From: a virus
Strand: one strand, 5' to 3'
Virus record (IMG/VR): IMGVR_UViG_3300032116_018332
Location: 1 to 41,235 of that record
Length of the DNA: 41,235 bases
Shown here: in pieces, positions 13,104 to 20,814 of the stretch
Position numbering within the stretch: position 1 is the stretch's first letter
Layout of the letters: every line of letters begins with the position of its first letter
The notes under the pieces: generated by a model
The model's database searches: none
Seen by the model: only the letters and a program-made list of their open reading frames with translations
What the model was told of the DNA's origin: nothing
Translations under genes and position numbers: made by a program

Positions 13104-13638
13104 TTGGATCAGGATCTAATCCTACAGACAGAGTTACCCGAGGAACTTTTGCTTCATCATTAAGTTTGATTCCGTGCGGCTTACTAATTCTTAAAACAGT
13201 TGGTTCGTCAACTGTTACTTCATCTACAAGATTATAATCAGTGTTTACAACGCTGTAGAATACTGCCCCGTTAGGGAAAATCTCTTGGCTAAATTTAACA
13301 TTAGCATAAAAACTTGTAACTGTTTCTTCACAGTTTACAATAGGAATGTTTACTCTTGCTCTATCTGCACCAGAGTCAACATGAATCGCGCCTTCATAAT
13401 TACTCAACATTATGTAAGCAATAACAAATTTTACCTTAAACCCTAATTCTTCAAATGCTTGATCAAACTCAGGACATTCTTTTCTAAACTCTTTATGATC
13501 AAATAAAAACACTGGAACTATATTTCTTAGATCTTGAGGATTAGTTAAAAACTTTTCTTTTTCCTTATCTAAAAACTCTTCTGCTTTTTTTTGAATAACA
13601 TCCAGATTTTTTAATTTAATTTTTTTCCAGTATTTCAT
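13075..13638 (-). CDS. 2OG-Fe(II) oxygenase-like protein
   Basis: A 187-residue protein with a helical N-terminus, then metal pair H86-V87-D88 (EGAIHVDSGADRARVNIPI), a strand segment ending in AVFYSVVNTD, and a distal ISKPHGI segment with H155 and R167 before VTLSVGL. This is the HxD...H...R arrangement of 2-oxoglutarate oxygenases. It has an AAGGA ribosome site, is second in a minus-strand pair with 13648-14106, and its 3' end overlaps the methyltransferase gene on the other strand. Substrate unknown. Confidence 0.7.
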   Translation of the reverse strand: MKYWKKIKLKNLDVIQKKAEEFLDKEKEKFLTNPQDLRNIVPVFLFDHKEFRKECPEFDQAFEELGFKVKFVIAYIMLSNYEGAIHVDSGADRARVNIPIVNCEETVTSFYANVKFSQEIFPNGAVFYSVVNTDYNLVDEVTVDEPTVLRISKPHGIKLNDEAKVPRVTLSVGLDPDPIILLEQDDS

Positions 13639-13647
13639 TTCTAATCC

Positions 13648-14106
13648 TTAAAAAATACATCCACTTATACTTAATCTTTTTTTACCTGGAGTTAAGTTCC
13701 AAGCTCTATGCATGGTGTCAACTTTTAACATGTGCCACCTATGCGGCATTATTACTTCTGAATGCAAAATAGTTTCTTTATCATCTTCATAAAATGTTGT
13801 TTCGACATCTTCATTTCCTTGATTAAAGATGTAATTAAATTTTATAGTTGCTCCAATGTCCTTGTGCATTGGTAAATCAGTTCGTATGACTTGCACAAAC
13901 CATTTTATTGATTTACATATATTTTCTTTGCACCATTGATTCAAATTATCAGTTGGTGGAATCGAACTGTATATATGTTTCATAATTTTATACTTTGGAT
14001 CGTTCTCTGGGAACGCATTATTTTTTTGAGACAAGATATATTCGTCGGTTATCTCATCTAAAAGCTCTTGAGGTATTCTGGGTAAATTTATATAGGTCAC
14101 GTACAT
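13648..14106 (-). CDS. 2OG-Fe(II) oxygenase-like protein
   Basis: A compact 152-residue protein containing H81-K82-D83 in LPMHKDIGATIKFNYIF, and a distal LKVDTMHRAWNLTPGKKRLSIS with H133 and R144. This is a minimal double-stranded beta-helix oxygenase. ATG 14106 lies 6 nt after a late box (GATAAATA on the minus strand) and has no Shine-Dalgarno, so it is another near-leaderless late gene. It heads the minus-strand pair and is divergent from the TauD-like gene. Confidence 0.7.
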   Translation of the reverse strand: MYVTYINLPRIPQELLDEITDEYILSQKNNAFPENDPKYKIMKHIYSSIPPTDNLNQWCKENICKSIKWFVQVIRTDLPMHKDIGATIKFNYIFNQGNEDVETTFYEDDKETILHSEVIMPHRWHMLKVDTMHRAWNLTPGKKRLSISGCIF

Positions 14107-14112
14107 GGAAAA

Positions 14113-14120
14113 TATTTATC
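14113..14120 (-). promoter_or_regulatory. T4-type late promoter with leaderless start, minus strand
   Basis: On the minus strand GATAAATA, then 6 nt (TTTTCC), then ATG 14106. Confidence 0.6.
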
Positions 14121-14134
14121 TGCTACTATTATCA

Positions 14135-14141
14135 ATAAATA
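14135..14141 (+). promoter_or_regulatory. T4-type late promoter, plus strand
   Basis: ATAAATA, then 19 nt including AGAGGA, then ATG 14161. With the minus-strand copy at 14113-14120 it forms a divergent late promoter. Confidence 0.6.
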
Positions 14142-14160
14142 TAGAAAAGTAGAGGAACTT

Positions 14161-15033
14161 ATGCAAATCAAACCATTAGACTATTGCGGAGTAGAAATAA
14201 CTGACATCGATCTTGCCAATCTGACAGACGATGACTACGCTCAGATAAAAGAAATATACCTCCAACATTTGATAATTGTTATCAGAAATCAAAAAGTTGC
14301 TACAGTTCCTTATGCTAAATTGATTCAAAGACTTGGAACTATTGCCAATTGGAAACAGGCAGTATGGGATATTTTTGGAAAACCTTCTAAATTTTTTACA
14401 GGAAGTCCTGTTGATGCATTCAGCTTTACAGGACCAGATTATATGTTTCCTGTACAACGAGTTACTGGTAAAAAAATAAACGGTCAGCGCACTGGAATTT
14501 TTGGACAAGGTAAACTAGATTGGCATTCGAATATGAATGGACCTTTTAATCGAGCTCGAGGTGTCGCGCTCCAGGGAGTTTCAAAAGGCATTATTGGAAC
14601 TAGTACCAGCTGGATGGACACTACATTAGCCTATGCTGCTATGAGTGACGAGCTTAAAAAGAGATGTGAAGGTGTAGTTGGAAGATTTGAATATAGTCCA
14701 GAAATTTGGGCTGAAGGTCTTCCACCTGACCAATATTCTGATATGTTAAAGAATAAAGAAGAATATTATGAAATGCCGTTAGTTAACATAAGTCATTCAG
14801 GAAACCCCGGACTTTATTTTCATTTTATGAATAAATGTTCGTTCCCTAGCGATCCAGAACTTCTCGAAATACTAAAAACACATTGCTTCCAACCACAGTT
14901 TATCTACACACACTTTTGGCAACCAGGAGATATTGTTGTCAGCGATCAAGTTCTTACTCTACATAAAAGAGATACTGACGATCCTAAAATTTTAGAAGAA
15001 AGAGTTCTCAGTAGATACACCTTTAATCACTAA
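14161..15033 (+). CDS. TauD/TfdA-family protein with HxN in place of HxD
   Basis: A 290-residue protein with the TauD/TfdA layout: an N-terminal Ile/Leu region, the metal strand LDWHSN, the GTSTSWMDTTLAYAAMSDELKK segment that matches the family GGDTLF...LSxELK region, and the distal WQPGDIVVSDQVLTLHKRD with H268, then R in LSRYTF. The first metal pair is H122-S123-N124, where TauD enzymes have H-x-D/E. Either the iron site is altered or activity is changed. Family members oxidise sulphonates, betaines or similar. It begins a six-gene plus-strand run and shares a TAATG stop/start with the next gene. Confidence 0.82.
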   Translation: MQIKPLDYCGVEITDIDLANLTDDDYAQIKEIYLQHLIIVIRNQKVATVPYAKLIQRLGTIANWKQAVWDIFGKPSKFFTGSPVDAFSFTGPDYMFPVQRVTGKKINGQRTGIFGQGKLDWHSNMNGPFNRARGVALQGVSKGIIGTSTSWMDTTLAYAAMSDELKKRCEGVVGRFEYSPEIWAEGLPPDQYSDMLKNKEEYYEMPLVNISHSGNPGLYFHFMNKCSFPSDPELLEILKTHCFQPQFIYTHFWQPGDIVVSDQVLTLHKRDTDDPKILEERVLSRYTFNH

Positions 15034-15647
15034 TGATTATTCATCGTATCGACAGCAACTATCCTATAGAAAAGATAATAGAATTCTGTAGTCATTCTAA
15101 AGTTGATCCGCTACCTGGTGCAATCAATATGTCTATTGATGATTGGGAAAATAAAAATTATACCTTATTGTATACACTATACAAACAAAAAAGATATGAT
15201 GACCCTAGCAAGTCGGCATACCTTGGTATAGAGTTCGCCGGTAAGATCATAGCAGCCGGTGGATATTATCCATTAGATTCGGATCCTAATATTGCTATAT
15301 TAATGTCTAGGATGTATACTATACCTAAAGCCAGGAATCAAGCAGTACATGGTAAGTTTTTATTTCCGAGAATAATGTCGGAAGTTGCGGAATTGAACTA
15401 CCAAGCAGGCCTGGTCTCATATAATCAATATAATTTATGGATGAAGACCGCTCTTATGAGAGCTAGTAGTGGCCGAGGAATCTTTTTAGGTATTAAAACA
15501 CCTGATGAATATCGAGGATGGACTGATATAGAACAACCCCTCATGATAAAAAATACTCCACAATGGTGTTTATATAAACTGTTTAATCCTACTTATCTAC
15601 CCATATTTCTAAAAAGTATAGATAAAATCAAAATTTTATCTCAATAA
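15033..15647 (+). CDS. GNAT-like acyltransferase
   Basis: A 204-residue protein with the GNAT order: an N-terminal strand-helix, then YLGIEFAGKIIAAGGYYPL (beta hairpin), ILMSRMYTIPKARNQAVHGKFLF (the strand and acyl-CoA loop region), and a final helix. The classical Q/RxxGxG/A motif is poorly conserved, so the assignment is by overall pattern. It may transfer an acyl or acetyl group to an amine. It is coupled to the TauD-like gene by TAATG and followed by the first desaturase. Confidence 0.5.
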   Translation: MIIHRIDSNYPIEKIIEFCSHSKVDPLPGAINMSIDDWENKNYTLLYTLYKQKRYDDPSKSAYLGIEFAGKIIAAGGYYPLDSDPNIAILMSRMYTIPKARNQAVHGKFLFPRIMSEVAELNYQAGLVSYNQYNLWMKTALMRASSGRGIFLGIKTPDEYRGWTDIEQPLMIKNTPQWCLYKLFNPTYLPIFLKSIDKIKILSQ

Positions 15648-15654
15648 ATAAACT

Positions 15655-16374
15655 ATGTTTCCTTTAAATTTATATTCAGCCATTGCGCTGTCATTGTTAT
15701 TCACCCATGTAACTATTATAGCAGTTACATTATACCTACATAGGTGTGCTACGCATCGTGGATTAGAAATGCATCCAATACTATCTCACTTCTTTCGTGC
15801 ATGGCTTTGGTTAACTACTGGTATGACTACTAAAGCATGGGTAGCAGTGCATCGCAAACATCATCAGAATACAGATGCCGAAGGCGATCCACATAGTCCA
15901 CATATGTTCGGAATCTGGAGATTGATCGGAGGTGGATGGAGTTTGTATCACGAAGCGACCAAAGACCCGGCCATGGTTATAAAATATGGATCAGGTACTC
16001 CTAAAGATTGGGTCGAGCGTAAAATCTACACCAAATTCCATCAGTATGGTATTCTTGTAATGTTAGTTATAGACTTATTATTATTTGGATGGTGGGGCGC
16101 ACTAATATGGGTAATACAAATGATTTGGATACCTTTCTGGGCTGCTGGAATTATAAATGGGCTAGCACACTGGTGGGGTTATCGCAACGGTGAGACTAAA
16201 GATCAAAGCAGAAATATTAGTCCATGGGGTATCTTAATTGGCGGTGAAGAGCTGCATAATAATCATCACATGGATCCTGCAAGTCCCAAGTTTAGTCGCA
16301 AGTGGTTTGAAATCGACATAGGTTGGGTATACCTTAATATTTTCAAGTTAATTGGATTGGTAAAATTAAAATGA
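15655..16374 (+). CDS. fatty-acid desaturase (stearoyl-CoA/acyl-lipid Delta9 type)
   Basis: A 239-residue integral membrane enzyme with the three histidine boxes of the desaturase superfamily: HRCATH (HxxxxH), HRKHH (HxxHH) and HNNHH (HxxHH), separated by hydrophobic segments near the N-terminus and around residues 130-170. It introduces a double bond into acyl chains using a di-iron centre, O2 and electrons from a host donor. It is shorter than typical Delta9 desaturases (about 300) but the boxes are intact. ATAAATA lies only 4 nt before the ATG but partly coincides with the previous stop codon. Confidence 0.9.
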   Translation: MFPLNLYSAIALSLLFTHVTIIAVTLYLHRCATHRGLEMHPILSHFFRAWLWLTTGMTTKAWVAVHRKHHQNTDAEGDPHSPHMFGIWRLIGGGWSLYHEATKDPAMVIKYGSGTPKDWVERKIYTKFHQYGILVMLVIDLLLFGWWGALIWVIQMIWIPFWAAGIINGLAHWWGYRNGETKDQSRNISPWGILIGGEELHNNHHMDPASPKFSRKWFEIDIGWVYLNIFKLIGLVKLK

Positions 16375-17246
16375 AAAAAACCCTTTTACTATTACTAATA
16401 TCTTTTTTTATGAGTTCTCTGGCTTATGCCGAGCCACCTAAAAAATTTAAATCTAAAAAATATAAACAGTATCAAACAAAAGTTTATAAGAAAAAACTAA
16501 AGGTTTCTAAAAAATTCTATTCGCCTAATAGCTCATATGCAATATACGATTACTCTAGTTCTCAATTTGACAATGAGCATAATGTAACCGACATTAAAAG
16601 CATTGCCAGTATAACAAAGTTGTTTACAGCTATAACTGTAGTTAACAGCAAAGCCGACTTAAACGAAAAACTATACGTGACTGGTAACAACGGCGGCAAA
16701 GTTATCAAAGGCTCGTGGATCAGTCGAATAGATCTTTTAAAAGCAATGGTTACTAATTCTGATAACCTAGCAGCTGAAGTATTGGCCAACAATCATCCTA
16801 GAGGGTTTAAACAATTTATAATTGATGCAAATGACTATAATAAACGAATTGGGTTAAAGCATACAGAAATAGTTGACAGTAGTGGTCTACTTCCGGGCAA
16901 TGTTAGCACAGCAGCCGACTTAGTACTATTCTTAAATTCAATTAAAGATAATGACGTTATTAAAGAAATCGCTAATCTTAGAGGACACGAAATCGCAGTT
17001 CCTCGTCCTAAAGGTAAAAGAATTATAACAATTAAATTTCATAATACTAATCCTGACATTTACAAAATGGACAATGTTATTATAAGCAAAACAGGCTTTA
17101 CTAATCCAGCAGGACGTTGTGTAGTCATGTTAGTTGAACGTGGTCAAAAGCTATATGCGTTAGTTGTGTTAGGTGCAAGAACTCCTAGCGACCGCAGTAG
17201 AATACTGCACAATTTATTAGACAAGGCTAATACAGTTCACATTTAA
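16371..17246 (+). CDS. exported D-Ala-D-Ala endopeptidase, PBP7-like (S11 family)
   Basis: A 291-residue protein with signal peptide MKKTLLLLLISFFMSSLAYA (cleavage near A20), a very basic linker (residues 24-48) and a serine DD-peptidase domain with S80-x-x-K83 (SITK), S130-D131-N132 and K240-T241-G242. These residues identify a low-molecular-weight penicillin-binding protein; PBP7/PbpG cuts D-Ala-meso-DAP cross-links. It would act on host peptidoglycan in the periplasm. This is unlike normal phage endolysins or transglycosylases. It overlaps the desaturase by 4 nt. Confidence 0.88.
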   Translation: MKKTLLLLLISFFMSSLAYAEPPKKFKSKKYKQYQTKVYKKKLKVSKKFYSPNSSYAIYDYSSSQFDNEHNVTDIKSIASITKLFTAITVVNSKADLNEKLYVTGNNGGKVIKGSWISRIDLLKAMVTNSDNLAAEVLANNHPRGFKQFIIDANDYNKRIGLKHTEIVDSSGLLPGNVSTAADLVLFLNSIKDNDVIKEIANLRGHEIAVPRPKGKRIITIKFHNTNPDIYKMDNVIISKTGFTNPAGRCVVMLVERGQKLYALVVLGARTPSDRSRILHNLLDKANTVHI

Positions 17247-17256
17247 TTTTACAAAT

Positions 17257-17284
17257 CATAGTGCTCTATAAATAAAGCACTATG
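17257..17284. promoter_or_regulatory. late promoter inside a 9-bp perfect inverted repeat
   Basis: CATAGTGCT (17257-17265) and AGCACTATG (17276-17284) are perfect complements, separated by 10 nt that hold most of TATAAATA (17267-17274). The right arm ends in the ATG of the next gene. The repeat could be a dyad operator or an RNA hairpin that hides the start codon. Confidence 0.6.
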
Positions 17285-17860
17285 ATTATAAGAGAACTGA
17301 CATTTGACGATCATGCACAGTTATTAGAACTGATGCAGAAAAATCCAACTCTCATGAAAATTGAAGACGATGAGTATCAGGAAACACTAGCTCAACGTGC
17401 AGGATTTTTTTTAAAAGACCCACACTTTTTTAATATTGGCTGCTTCGATAACAATAAGTTAGTGTCTACCATTAATTTTTACGAATCAGATCAAGCACCA
17501 AGTTGGACTATCATTCAGTGTACTAGAGATCTTCCAGGAGCATTTTGCTCATTCCCCGAAGAAAGAACCATGTTAAGTATGATGTTTCAGGAAGCTGAAG
17601 CTAGAGATCTTACAAGATTTTATATCTGTTTTAACTCAAAAATGCCTATGATGATGAATAGAAGCAGAGTGGGCGCAAGATTGCTTGCAAAATGGATCCC
17701 AGAAATTACTAAATATGAGATAGCAGACGATGCTATTGTCCCGGCAGGAACTATGCCTAAGTACAGTTATCAAAAAATGTTATTAGGTAAACCCTGGCCC
17801 GTAGATTTAATTATAAGATGTGGATTCTTAAAAAATGAGTACAGAAAAATTACAACTTAA
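17282..17860 (+). CDS. GNAT-like N-acyltransferase
   Basis: A 192-residue protein that begins MIIRELTFDDHAQLLELMQ, the classical GNAT N-terminus, followed by HFFNIGCFDNNKLVSTINFYES (strands 2-4) and a long helix EERTMLSMMFQEAEARDLTRFYIC with a C-terminal strand. The acyl-CoA loop is not obvious, so the donor is uncertain. It is controlled by TATAAATA 7 nt upstream, without a Shine-Dalgarno. It overlaps the second desaturase by 26 nt, so the two are probably co-translated. Pairing of GNATs with desaturases suggests acyl-chain or lipid chemistry. Confidence 0.6.
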   Translation: MIIRELTFDDHAQLLELMQKNPTLMKIEDDEYQETLAQRAGFFLKDPHFFNIGCFDNNKLVSTINFYESDQAPSWTIIQCTRDLPGAFCSFPEERTMLSMMFQEAEARDLTRFYICFNSKMPMMMNRSRVGARLLAKWIPEITKYEIADDAIVPAGTMPKYSYQKMLLGKPWPVDLIIRCGFLKNEYRKITT

Positions 17861-18650
17861 AGACTTTCATACACATACATGGTTTAGTGTATTACCTTTA
17901 TATCTCCTCTTTCTAGGATCCCTCAGTCAAATCGGAAGCACCTCGCTGTTGAGTCTGTGTTTATTTTTTGTTTTTTGGACATTAATTGGCGGCTGCGGAA
18001 TAGAATTGACCTTCCACAGATTGTTAAGTCATAAATCTTTTGAAATATCAAACTGGGCTAAAAAGTTGTTTTCTTATTTGGGGTGTTTAGCTATGAACGG
18101 TAGTCCTATTTTTTGGGTAGCTATTCACAAGCAACATCATCCCTACGCTGACACAGATTCTGATCCTCATCATCCTGGACAAGGATTCTTTATGAGTTAT
18201 ATTGGTTGGGCGTTACACAAGCCTAGTTTAGACAAAATTAGATTCGCTCGAGCAGGTAAGGACCTATTGACTTCTAAGTTTCAATTATTTTTACAACAGC
18301 ACTATTATTTGTTAGTCTGGGGCTTTTATCTAGCCGTATTTTTAATTAGTCCTACAATTTTTTGGTTAAGTTTTGTGCCAGCATGTTTGTTAGCGCACAA
18401 TCAAGGTAATATAGTTAACTTTTTCTGTCATCAGAAAAAATACGGCTATAGAAATCACGAAGTCAAAGATAACAGTGTAAACATAAAAGCTTTAAGTTTT
18501 TTAACTTGGGGATTAAGTCTACACAATAATCATCATAATCAAAGTCAAAGTGCTAACTTAGCTTCTAAGAATGATGAGACTGATTTTGGTTACGTACTTT
18601 TAAAATTTTTATCTAAAATTAAAATAGTTAAAAATTTACATACTGCGTGA
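17835..18650 (+). CDS. second fatty-acid desaturase
   Basis: A 271-residue membrane enzyme with histidine boxes HRLLSH, HKQHH and HNNHH, and membrane segments at about 17-55 and 155-190. Divergent from the first desaturase, so it is unlikely to be a recent duplication; the two may act on different positions or substrates. It uses a di-iron site and O2. The stop is followed closely by the Rieske gene on the other strand. A GTGAT...ATCAC dyad lies at 18647-18670, too weak to call a terminator. Confidence 0.88.
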   Translation: MSTEKLQLKDFHTHTWFSVLPLYLLFLGSLSQIGSTSLLSLCLFFVFWTLIGGCGIELTFHRLLSHKSFEISNWAKKLFSYLGCLAMNGSPIFWVAIHKQHHPYADTDSDPHHPGQGFFMSYIGWALHKPSLDKIRFARAGKDLLTSKFQLFLQQHYYLLVWGFYLAVFLISPTIFWLSFVPACLLAHNQGNIVNFFCHQKKYGYRNHEVKDNSVNIKALSFLTWGLSLHNNHHNQSQSANLASKNDETDFGYVLLKFLSKIKIVKNLHTA

Positions 18651-18656
18651 TAAAAA

Positions 18657-19715
18657 TTATTTTCCATCACTCCAGTTACTAGACACATATTTGTCGTAAT
18701 AATCATAGAAATGTTGATATCCTTTTTCTAAAGGATCTTGAACAGGACCAAAATCATCCATACCTGTTTTATAATTAAATTTTCGACCCTTATCTATTCT
18801 TAAAGCTATTTCATCATCTTCTACTGTAGTTTCCATATAAGCAGCCTGATGCGCAGCTACTAGTTCTGGTTCAAAGTGAAGAACATCTTCGGGATAATAA
18901 AATTCAACAATGTTTTTTGTTTTTTGCGGTGAGTCAGGCCACACCGTGGATACTACTAATACGTGCGGATACCATTCTACCATAATATTTGGATATATGG
19001 TTAACCATATTGCTCCATACTCAGGAACCTTTCCACCTGAATAATTTAGTACAGCTTTCTGATACCTTTCCCAAACTGGAGTGCCTGGTGTACGTAGTTC
19101 GTTATTAACGCCAACAGATTGGCAACTGTAGTTTTTACTGAACTGCCAAACGAGCTCTTCACAGTTGACAAAGCTTCCTAAACCAGGATGAGAAGGCGTT
19201 ACATGGTAATCATCTAAGTAAACTTCAATAAATGTTTTCCAGTTATAATTACATTCTTGAACTATTCGAGAATGAAATGCATAATTTTCAAAACTAAAAT
19301 GCTTACTTAAATTCATGTCGGCAAGATTTTCTTTGATATTAGTAAAGCCTGAATCAAATATAAGCCCGTTCCATGTTTGTGTACTAAATTTTCTAAGGCT
19401 AAGATTCGGGCAAGGATCAAATTGAGGTGCACCTAATAGTTTACCTTCACGATCGTATGTCCAACCGTGCAATGAACAAACAACATTGTTTGTTTTTCCT
19501 GATCCAGTTAATATAGTTCCTTGGCGGTGCCTGCAAACGTTGCTTAGACATTCAACACCGTTTTTATTTTTAATTAAGACTCTTGCTTCGTCATCTTGAT
19601 CTATGACTAGATAGTTATCAACTGAAAGCTCGTGACCTAAGTATCTAGTCTGTTTGAACAATACTTGTTCTTTTTCTAAAATAAGATCATCAAAATAGAA
19701 GTGTGACGGTTTCAT
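18657..19715 (-). CDS. Rieske non-heme iron oxygenase
   Basis: A 352-residue protein with the Rieske cluster ligands C61-x-H63 and C80-x2-H83 (CRHRQGT...CSLHGW) and the mononuclear iron site in DDYHVTPSHPGL (H171 and H176, with an acidic ligand later). This architecture (alpha subunit of ring-hydroxylating or choline/betaine/carnitine-type monooxygenases) carries out O2-dependent hydroxylation or demethylation; it needs a reductase, which is not seen here. It lies 10 nt after the PP-loop gene in a minus-strand pair. Rieske enzymes are very rare in phages. Confidence 0.9.
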   Translation of the reverse strand: MKPSHFYFDDLILEKEQVLFKQTRYLGHELSVDNYLVIDQDDEARVLIKNKNGVECLSNVCRHRQGTILTGSGKTNNVVCSLHGWTYDREGKLLGAPQFDPCPNLSLRKFSTQTWNGLIFDSGFTNIKENLADMNLSKHFSFENYAFHSRIVQECNYNWKTFIEVYLDDYHVTPSHPGLGSFVNCEELVWQFSKNYSCQSVGVNNELRTPGTPVWERYQKAVLNYSGGKVPEYGAIWLTIYPNIMVEWYPHVLVVSTVWPDSPQKTKNIVEFYYPEDVLHFEPELVAAHQAAYMETTVEDDEIALRIDKGRKFNYKTGMDDFGPVQDPLEKGYQHFYDYYDKYVSSNWSDGK

Positions 19716-19725
19716 AAATTAATTT

Positions 19726-20709
19726 TTAATTTGTAGTTTTGGCTATTTTTAATAATTCTTCAGTGGTCCAGTAATTACAATTTTGTTTAAACTCATTTAT
19801 GATTAAAGGATATCCATCTGATGTTTTAAACTTATGACGGCCGCCGCCATAAGATTCTTTACCGTGTAAATTATACAGTCTTTCAGACACATCAATCATC
19901 CATGTTTCAATATCTTCCATACCGTGTTTCTTGATTCTAGGGATCATTTCCGGCCAAGCTTCTCTGTATCCTTGAAGTTTAGTTGAACTCATTCCTAACT
20001 TACCAGGGAAGCCATCATTAACAATCTTATCAAACCAATTAGTCTGAGTTAGTGCTAAAAATTGATTAGGGCTCCATCGGCACCAATCTGCAACAGCCGA
20101 TCGTCCTTGCTGCGTAAAGAACTTACACCAGCCCCAATTATATTCCCACTCAGTAACCAGCCATGTTCCTTTTTTAGAATAATCTTTATCAGTTCTTTCT
20201 ATAAACAATTCTCCACCGGCCATTACTGGTAATCCGTCAACTAAGTCGCATAGAGCCAATTGTGGAAGTAGAGGAGGAATGACTATTTGAGATTTGAGAC
20301 TGTAATCTGCTGCATCATTCTCAAAAAATTTAACAACATCGAAGTCAATAAACTTATATGGAACACCAAGTGATTCACATATAATAACTGCATAGCTCAC
20401 ATCATAGATGTTAAGATCATTTTTATAACGTCCAATATAAACATCAAAATCAATTCCCGCAGCCTTAAACGATCTTAACATCATTTCGCTTTCGCTGCCG
20501 CCAGAAAACATTAAGCTAAATTTTTCATTTGGATACCAATCGCGAATAGATTGAGTAGCTTTAATACATTCTGTTCTAAAGTCTTGTATAGGATCATCGG
20601 TTGGTTTTATCAAAGCTTGAAATTTTTGCTCCGGACTAGTTCTTCTAAGTTTGGTTGGATCATTGTCATAACAATAATACAGCCAGTTGTTTTCGGTATG
20701 GGTAAACAT
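19726..20709 (-). CDS. PP-loop ATP-pyrophosphatase domain enzyme
   Basis: A 327-residue protein with the PP-loop at S69-G70-G71-S72-E73-S74 (MFSGGSESEMML), the signature of N-type ATP pyrophosphatases such as asparagine synthetase, QueC, TilS and PAPS reductase. The central residue is Glu rather than the usual Asp. There is no glutaminase domain and no zinc cysteine set, so it adenylates an unknown acid or carbonyl. It is first in an operon with the Rieske gene, has AGAGG before the ATG, and a TATAAATA box upstream. Confidence 0.75.
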   Translation of the reverse strand: MFTHTENNWLYYCYDNDPTKLRRTSPEQKFQALIKPTDDPIQDFRTECIKATQSIRDWYPNEKFSLMFSGGSESEMMLRSFKAAGIDFDVYIGRYKNDLNIYDVSYAVIICESLGVPYKFIDFDVVKFFENDAADYSLKSQIVIPPLLPQLALCDLVDGLPVMAGGELFIERTDKDYSKKGTWLVTEWEYNWGWCKFFTQQGRSAVADWCRWSPNQFLALTQTNWFDKIVNDGFPGKLGMSSTKLQGYREAWPEMIPRIKKHGMEDIETWMIDVSERLYNLHGKESYGGGRHKFKTSDGYPLIINEFKQNCNYWTTEELLKIAKTTN

Positions 20710-20731
20710 GTTGCCTCTAAAAATAAAGCAA

Positions 20732-20739
20732 TATTTATA
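20732..20739 (-). promoter_or_regulatory. T4-type late promoter, minus strand
   Basis: On the minus strand TATAAATA, a full match to the T4 late consensus, 22 nt before ATG 20709 with an AGAGG ribosome site between. Confidence 0.7.
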
Positions 20740-20779
20740 GACCTAATTATACCTTCATAAATTTTAAAAACCAAACTGT

Positions 20780-20808
20780 TTGACTTTGTTAGAATAAGTA
20801 GTTATAAT
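20780..20808 (+). promoter_or_regulatory. sigma70-type promoter with leaderless start
   Basis: TTGACT (20780-20785), 17-nt spacer, perfect TATAAT (20803-20808), then only 6 nt before ATG 20815. Transcription would begin at the start codon. Divergent from the late promoter at 20732. Confidence 0.8.
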
Positions 20809-20814
20809 ACCCAC

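Noticed and set aside
15644-15650. ATAAATA as a late promoter for the first desaturase
   Set aside because: It overlaps the TAA stop of the upstream gene and is only 4 nt from the ATG, so chance and coupling cannot be separated; not listed as a feature.
18647-18670. Terminator between the second desaturase and Rieske genes
   Set aside because: The stem is only 5 bp with a long AT loop and no clean T-run.
19726-20709. QueC identity for the PP-loop protein
   Set aside because: It lacks the QueC C-terminal zinc cysteines and its overall length and sequence differ, despite a QueD-like gene in the window.
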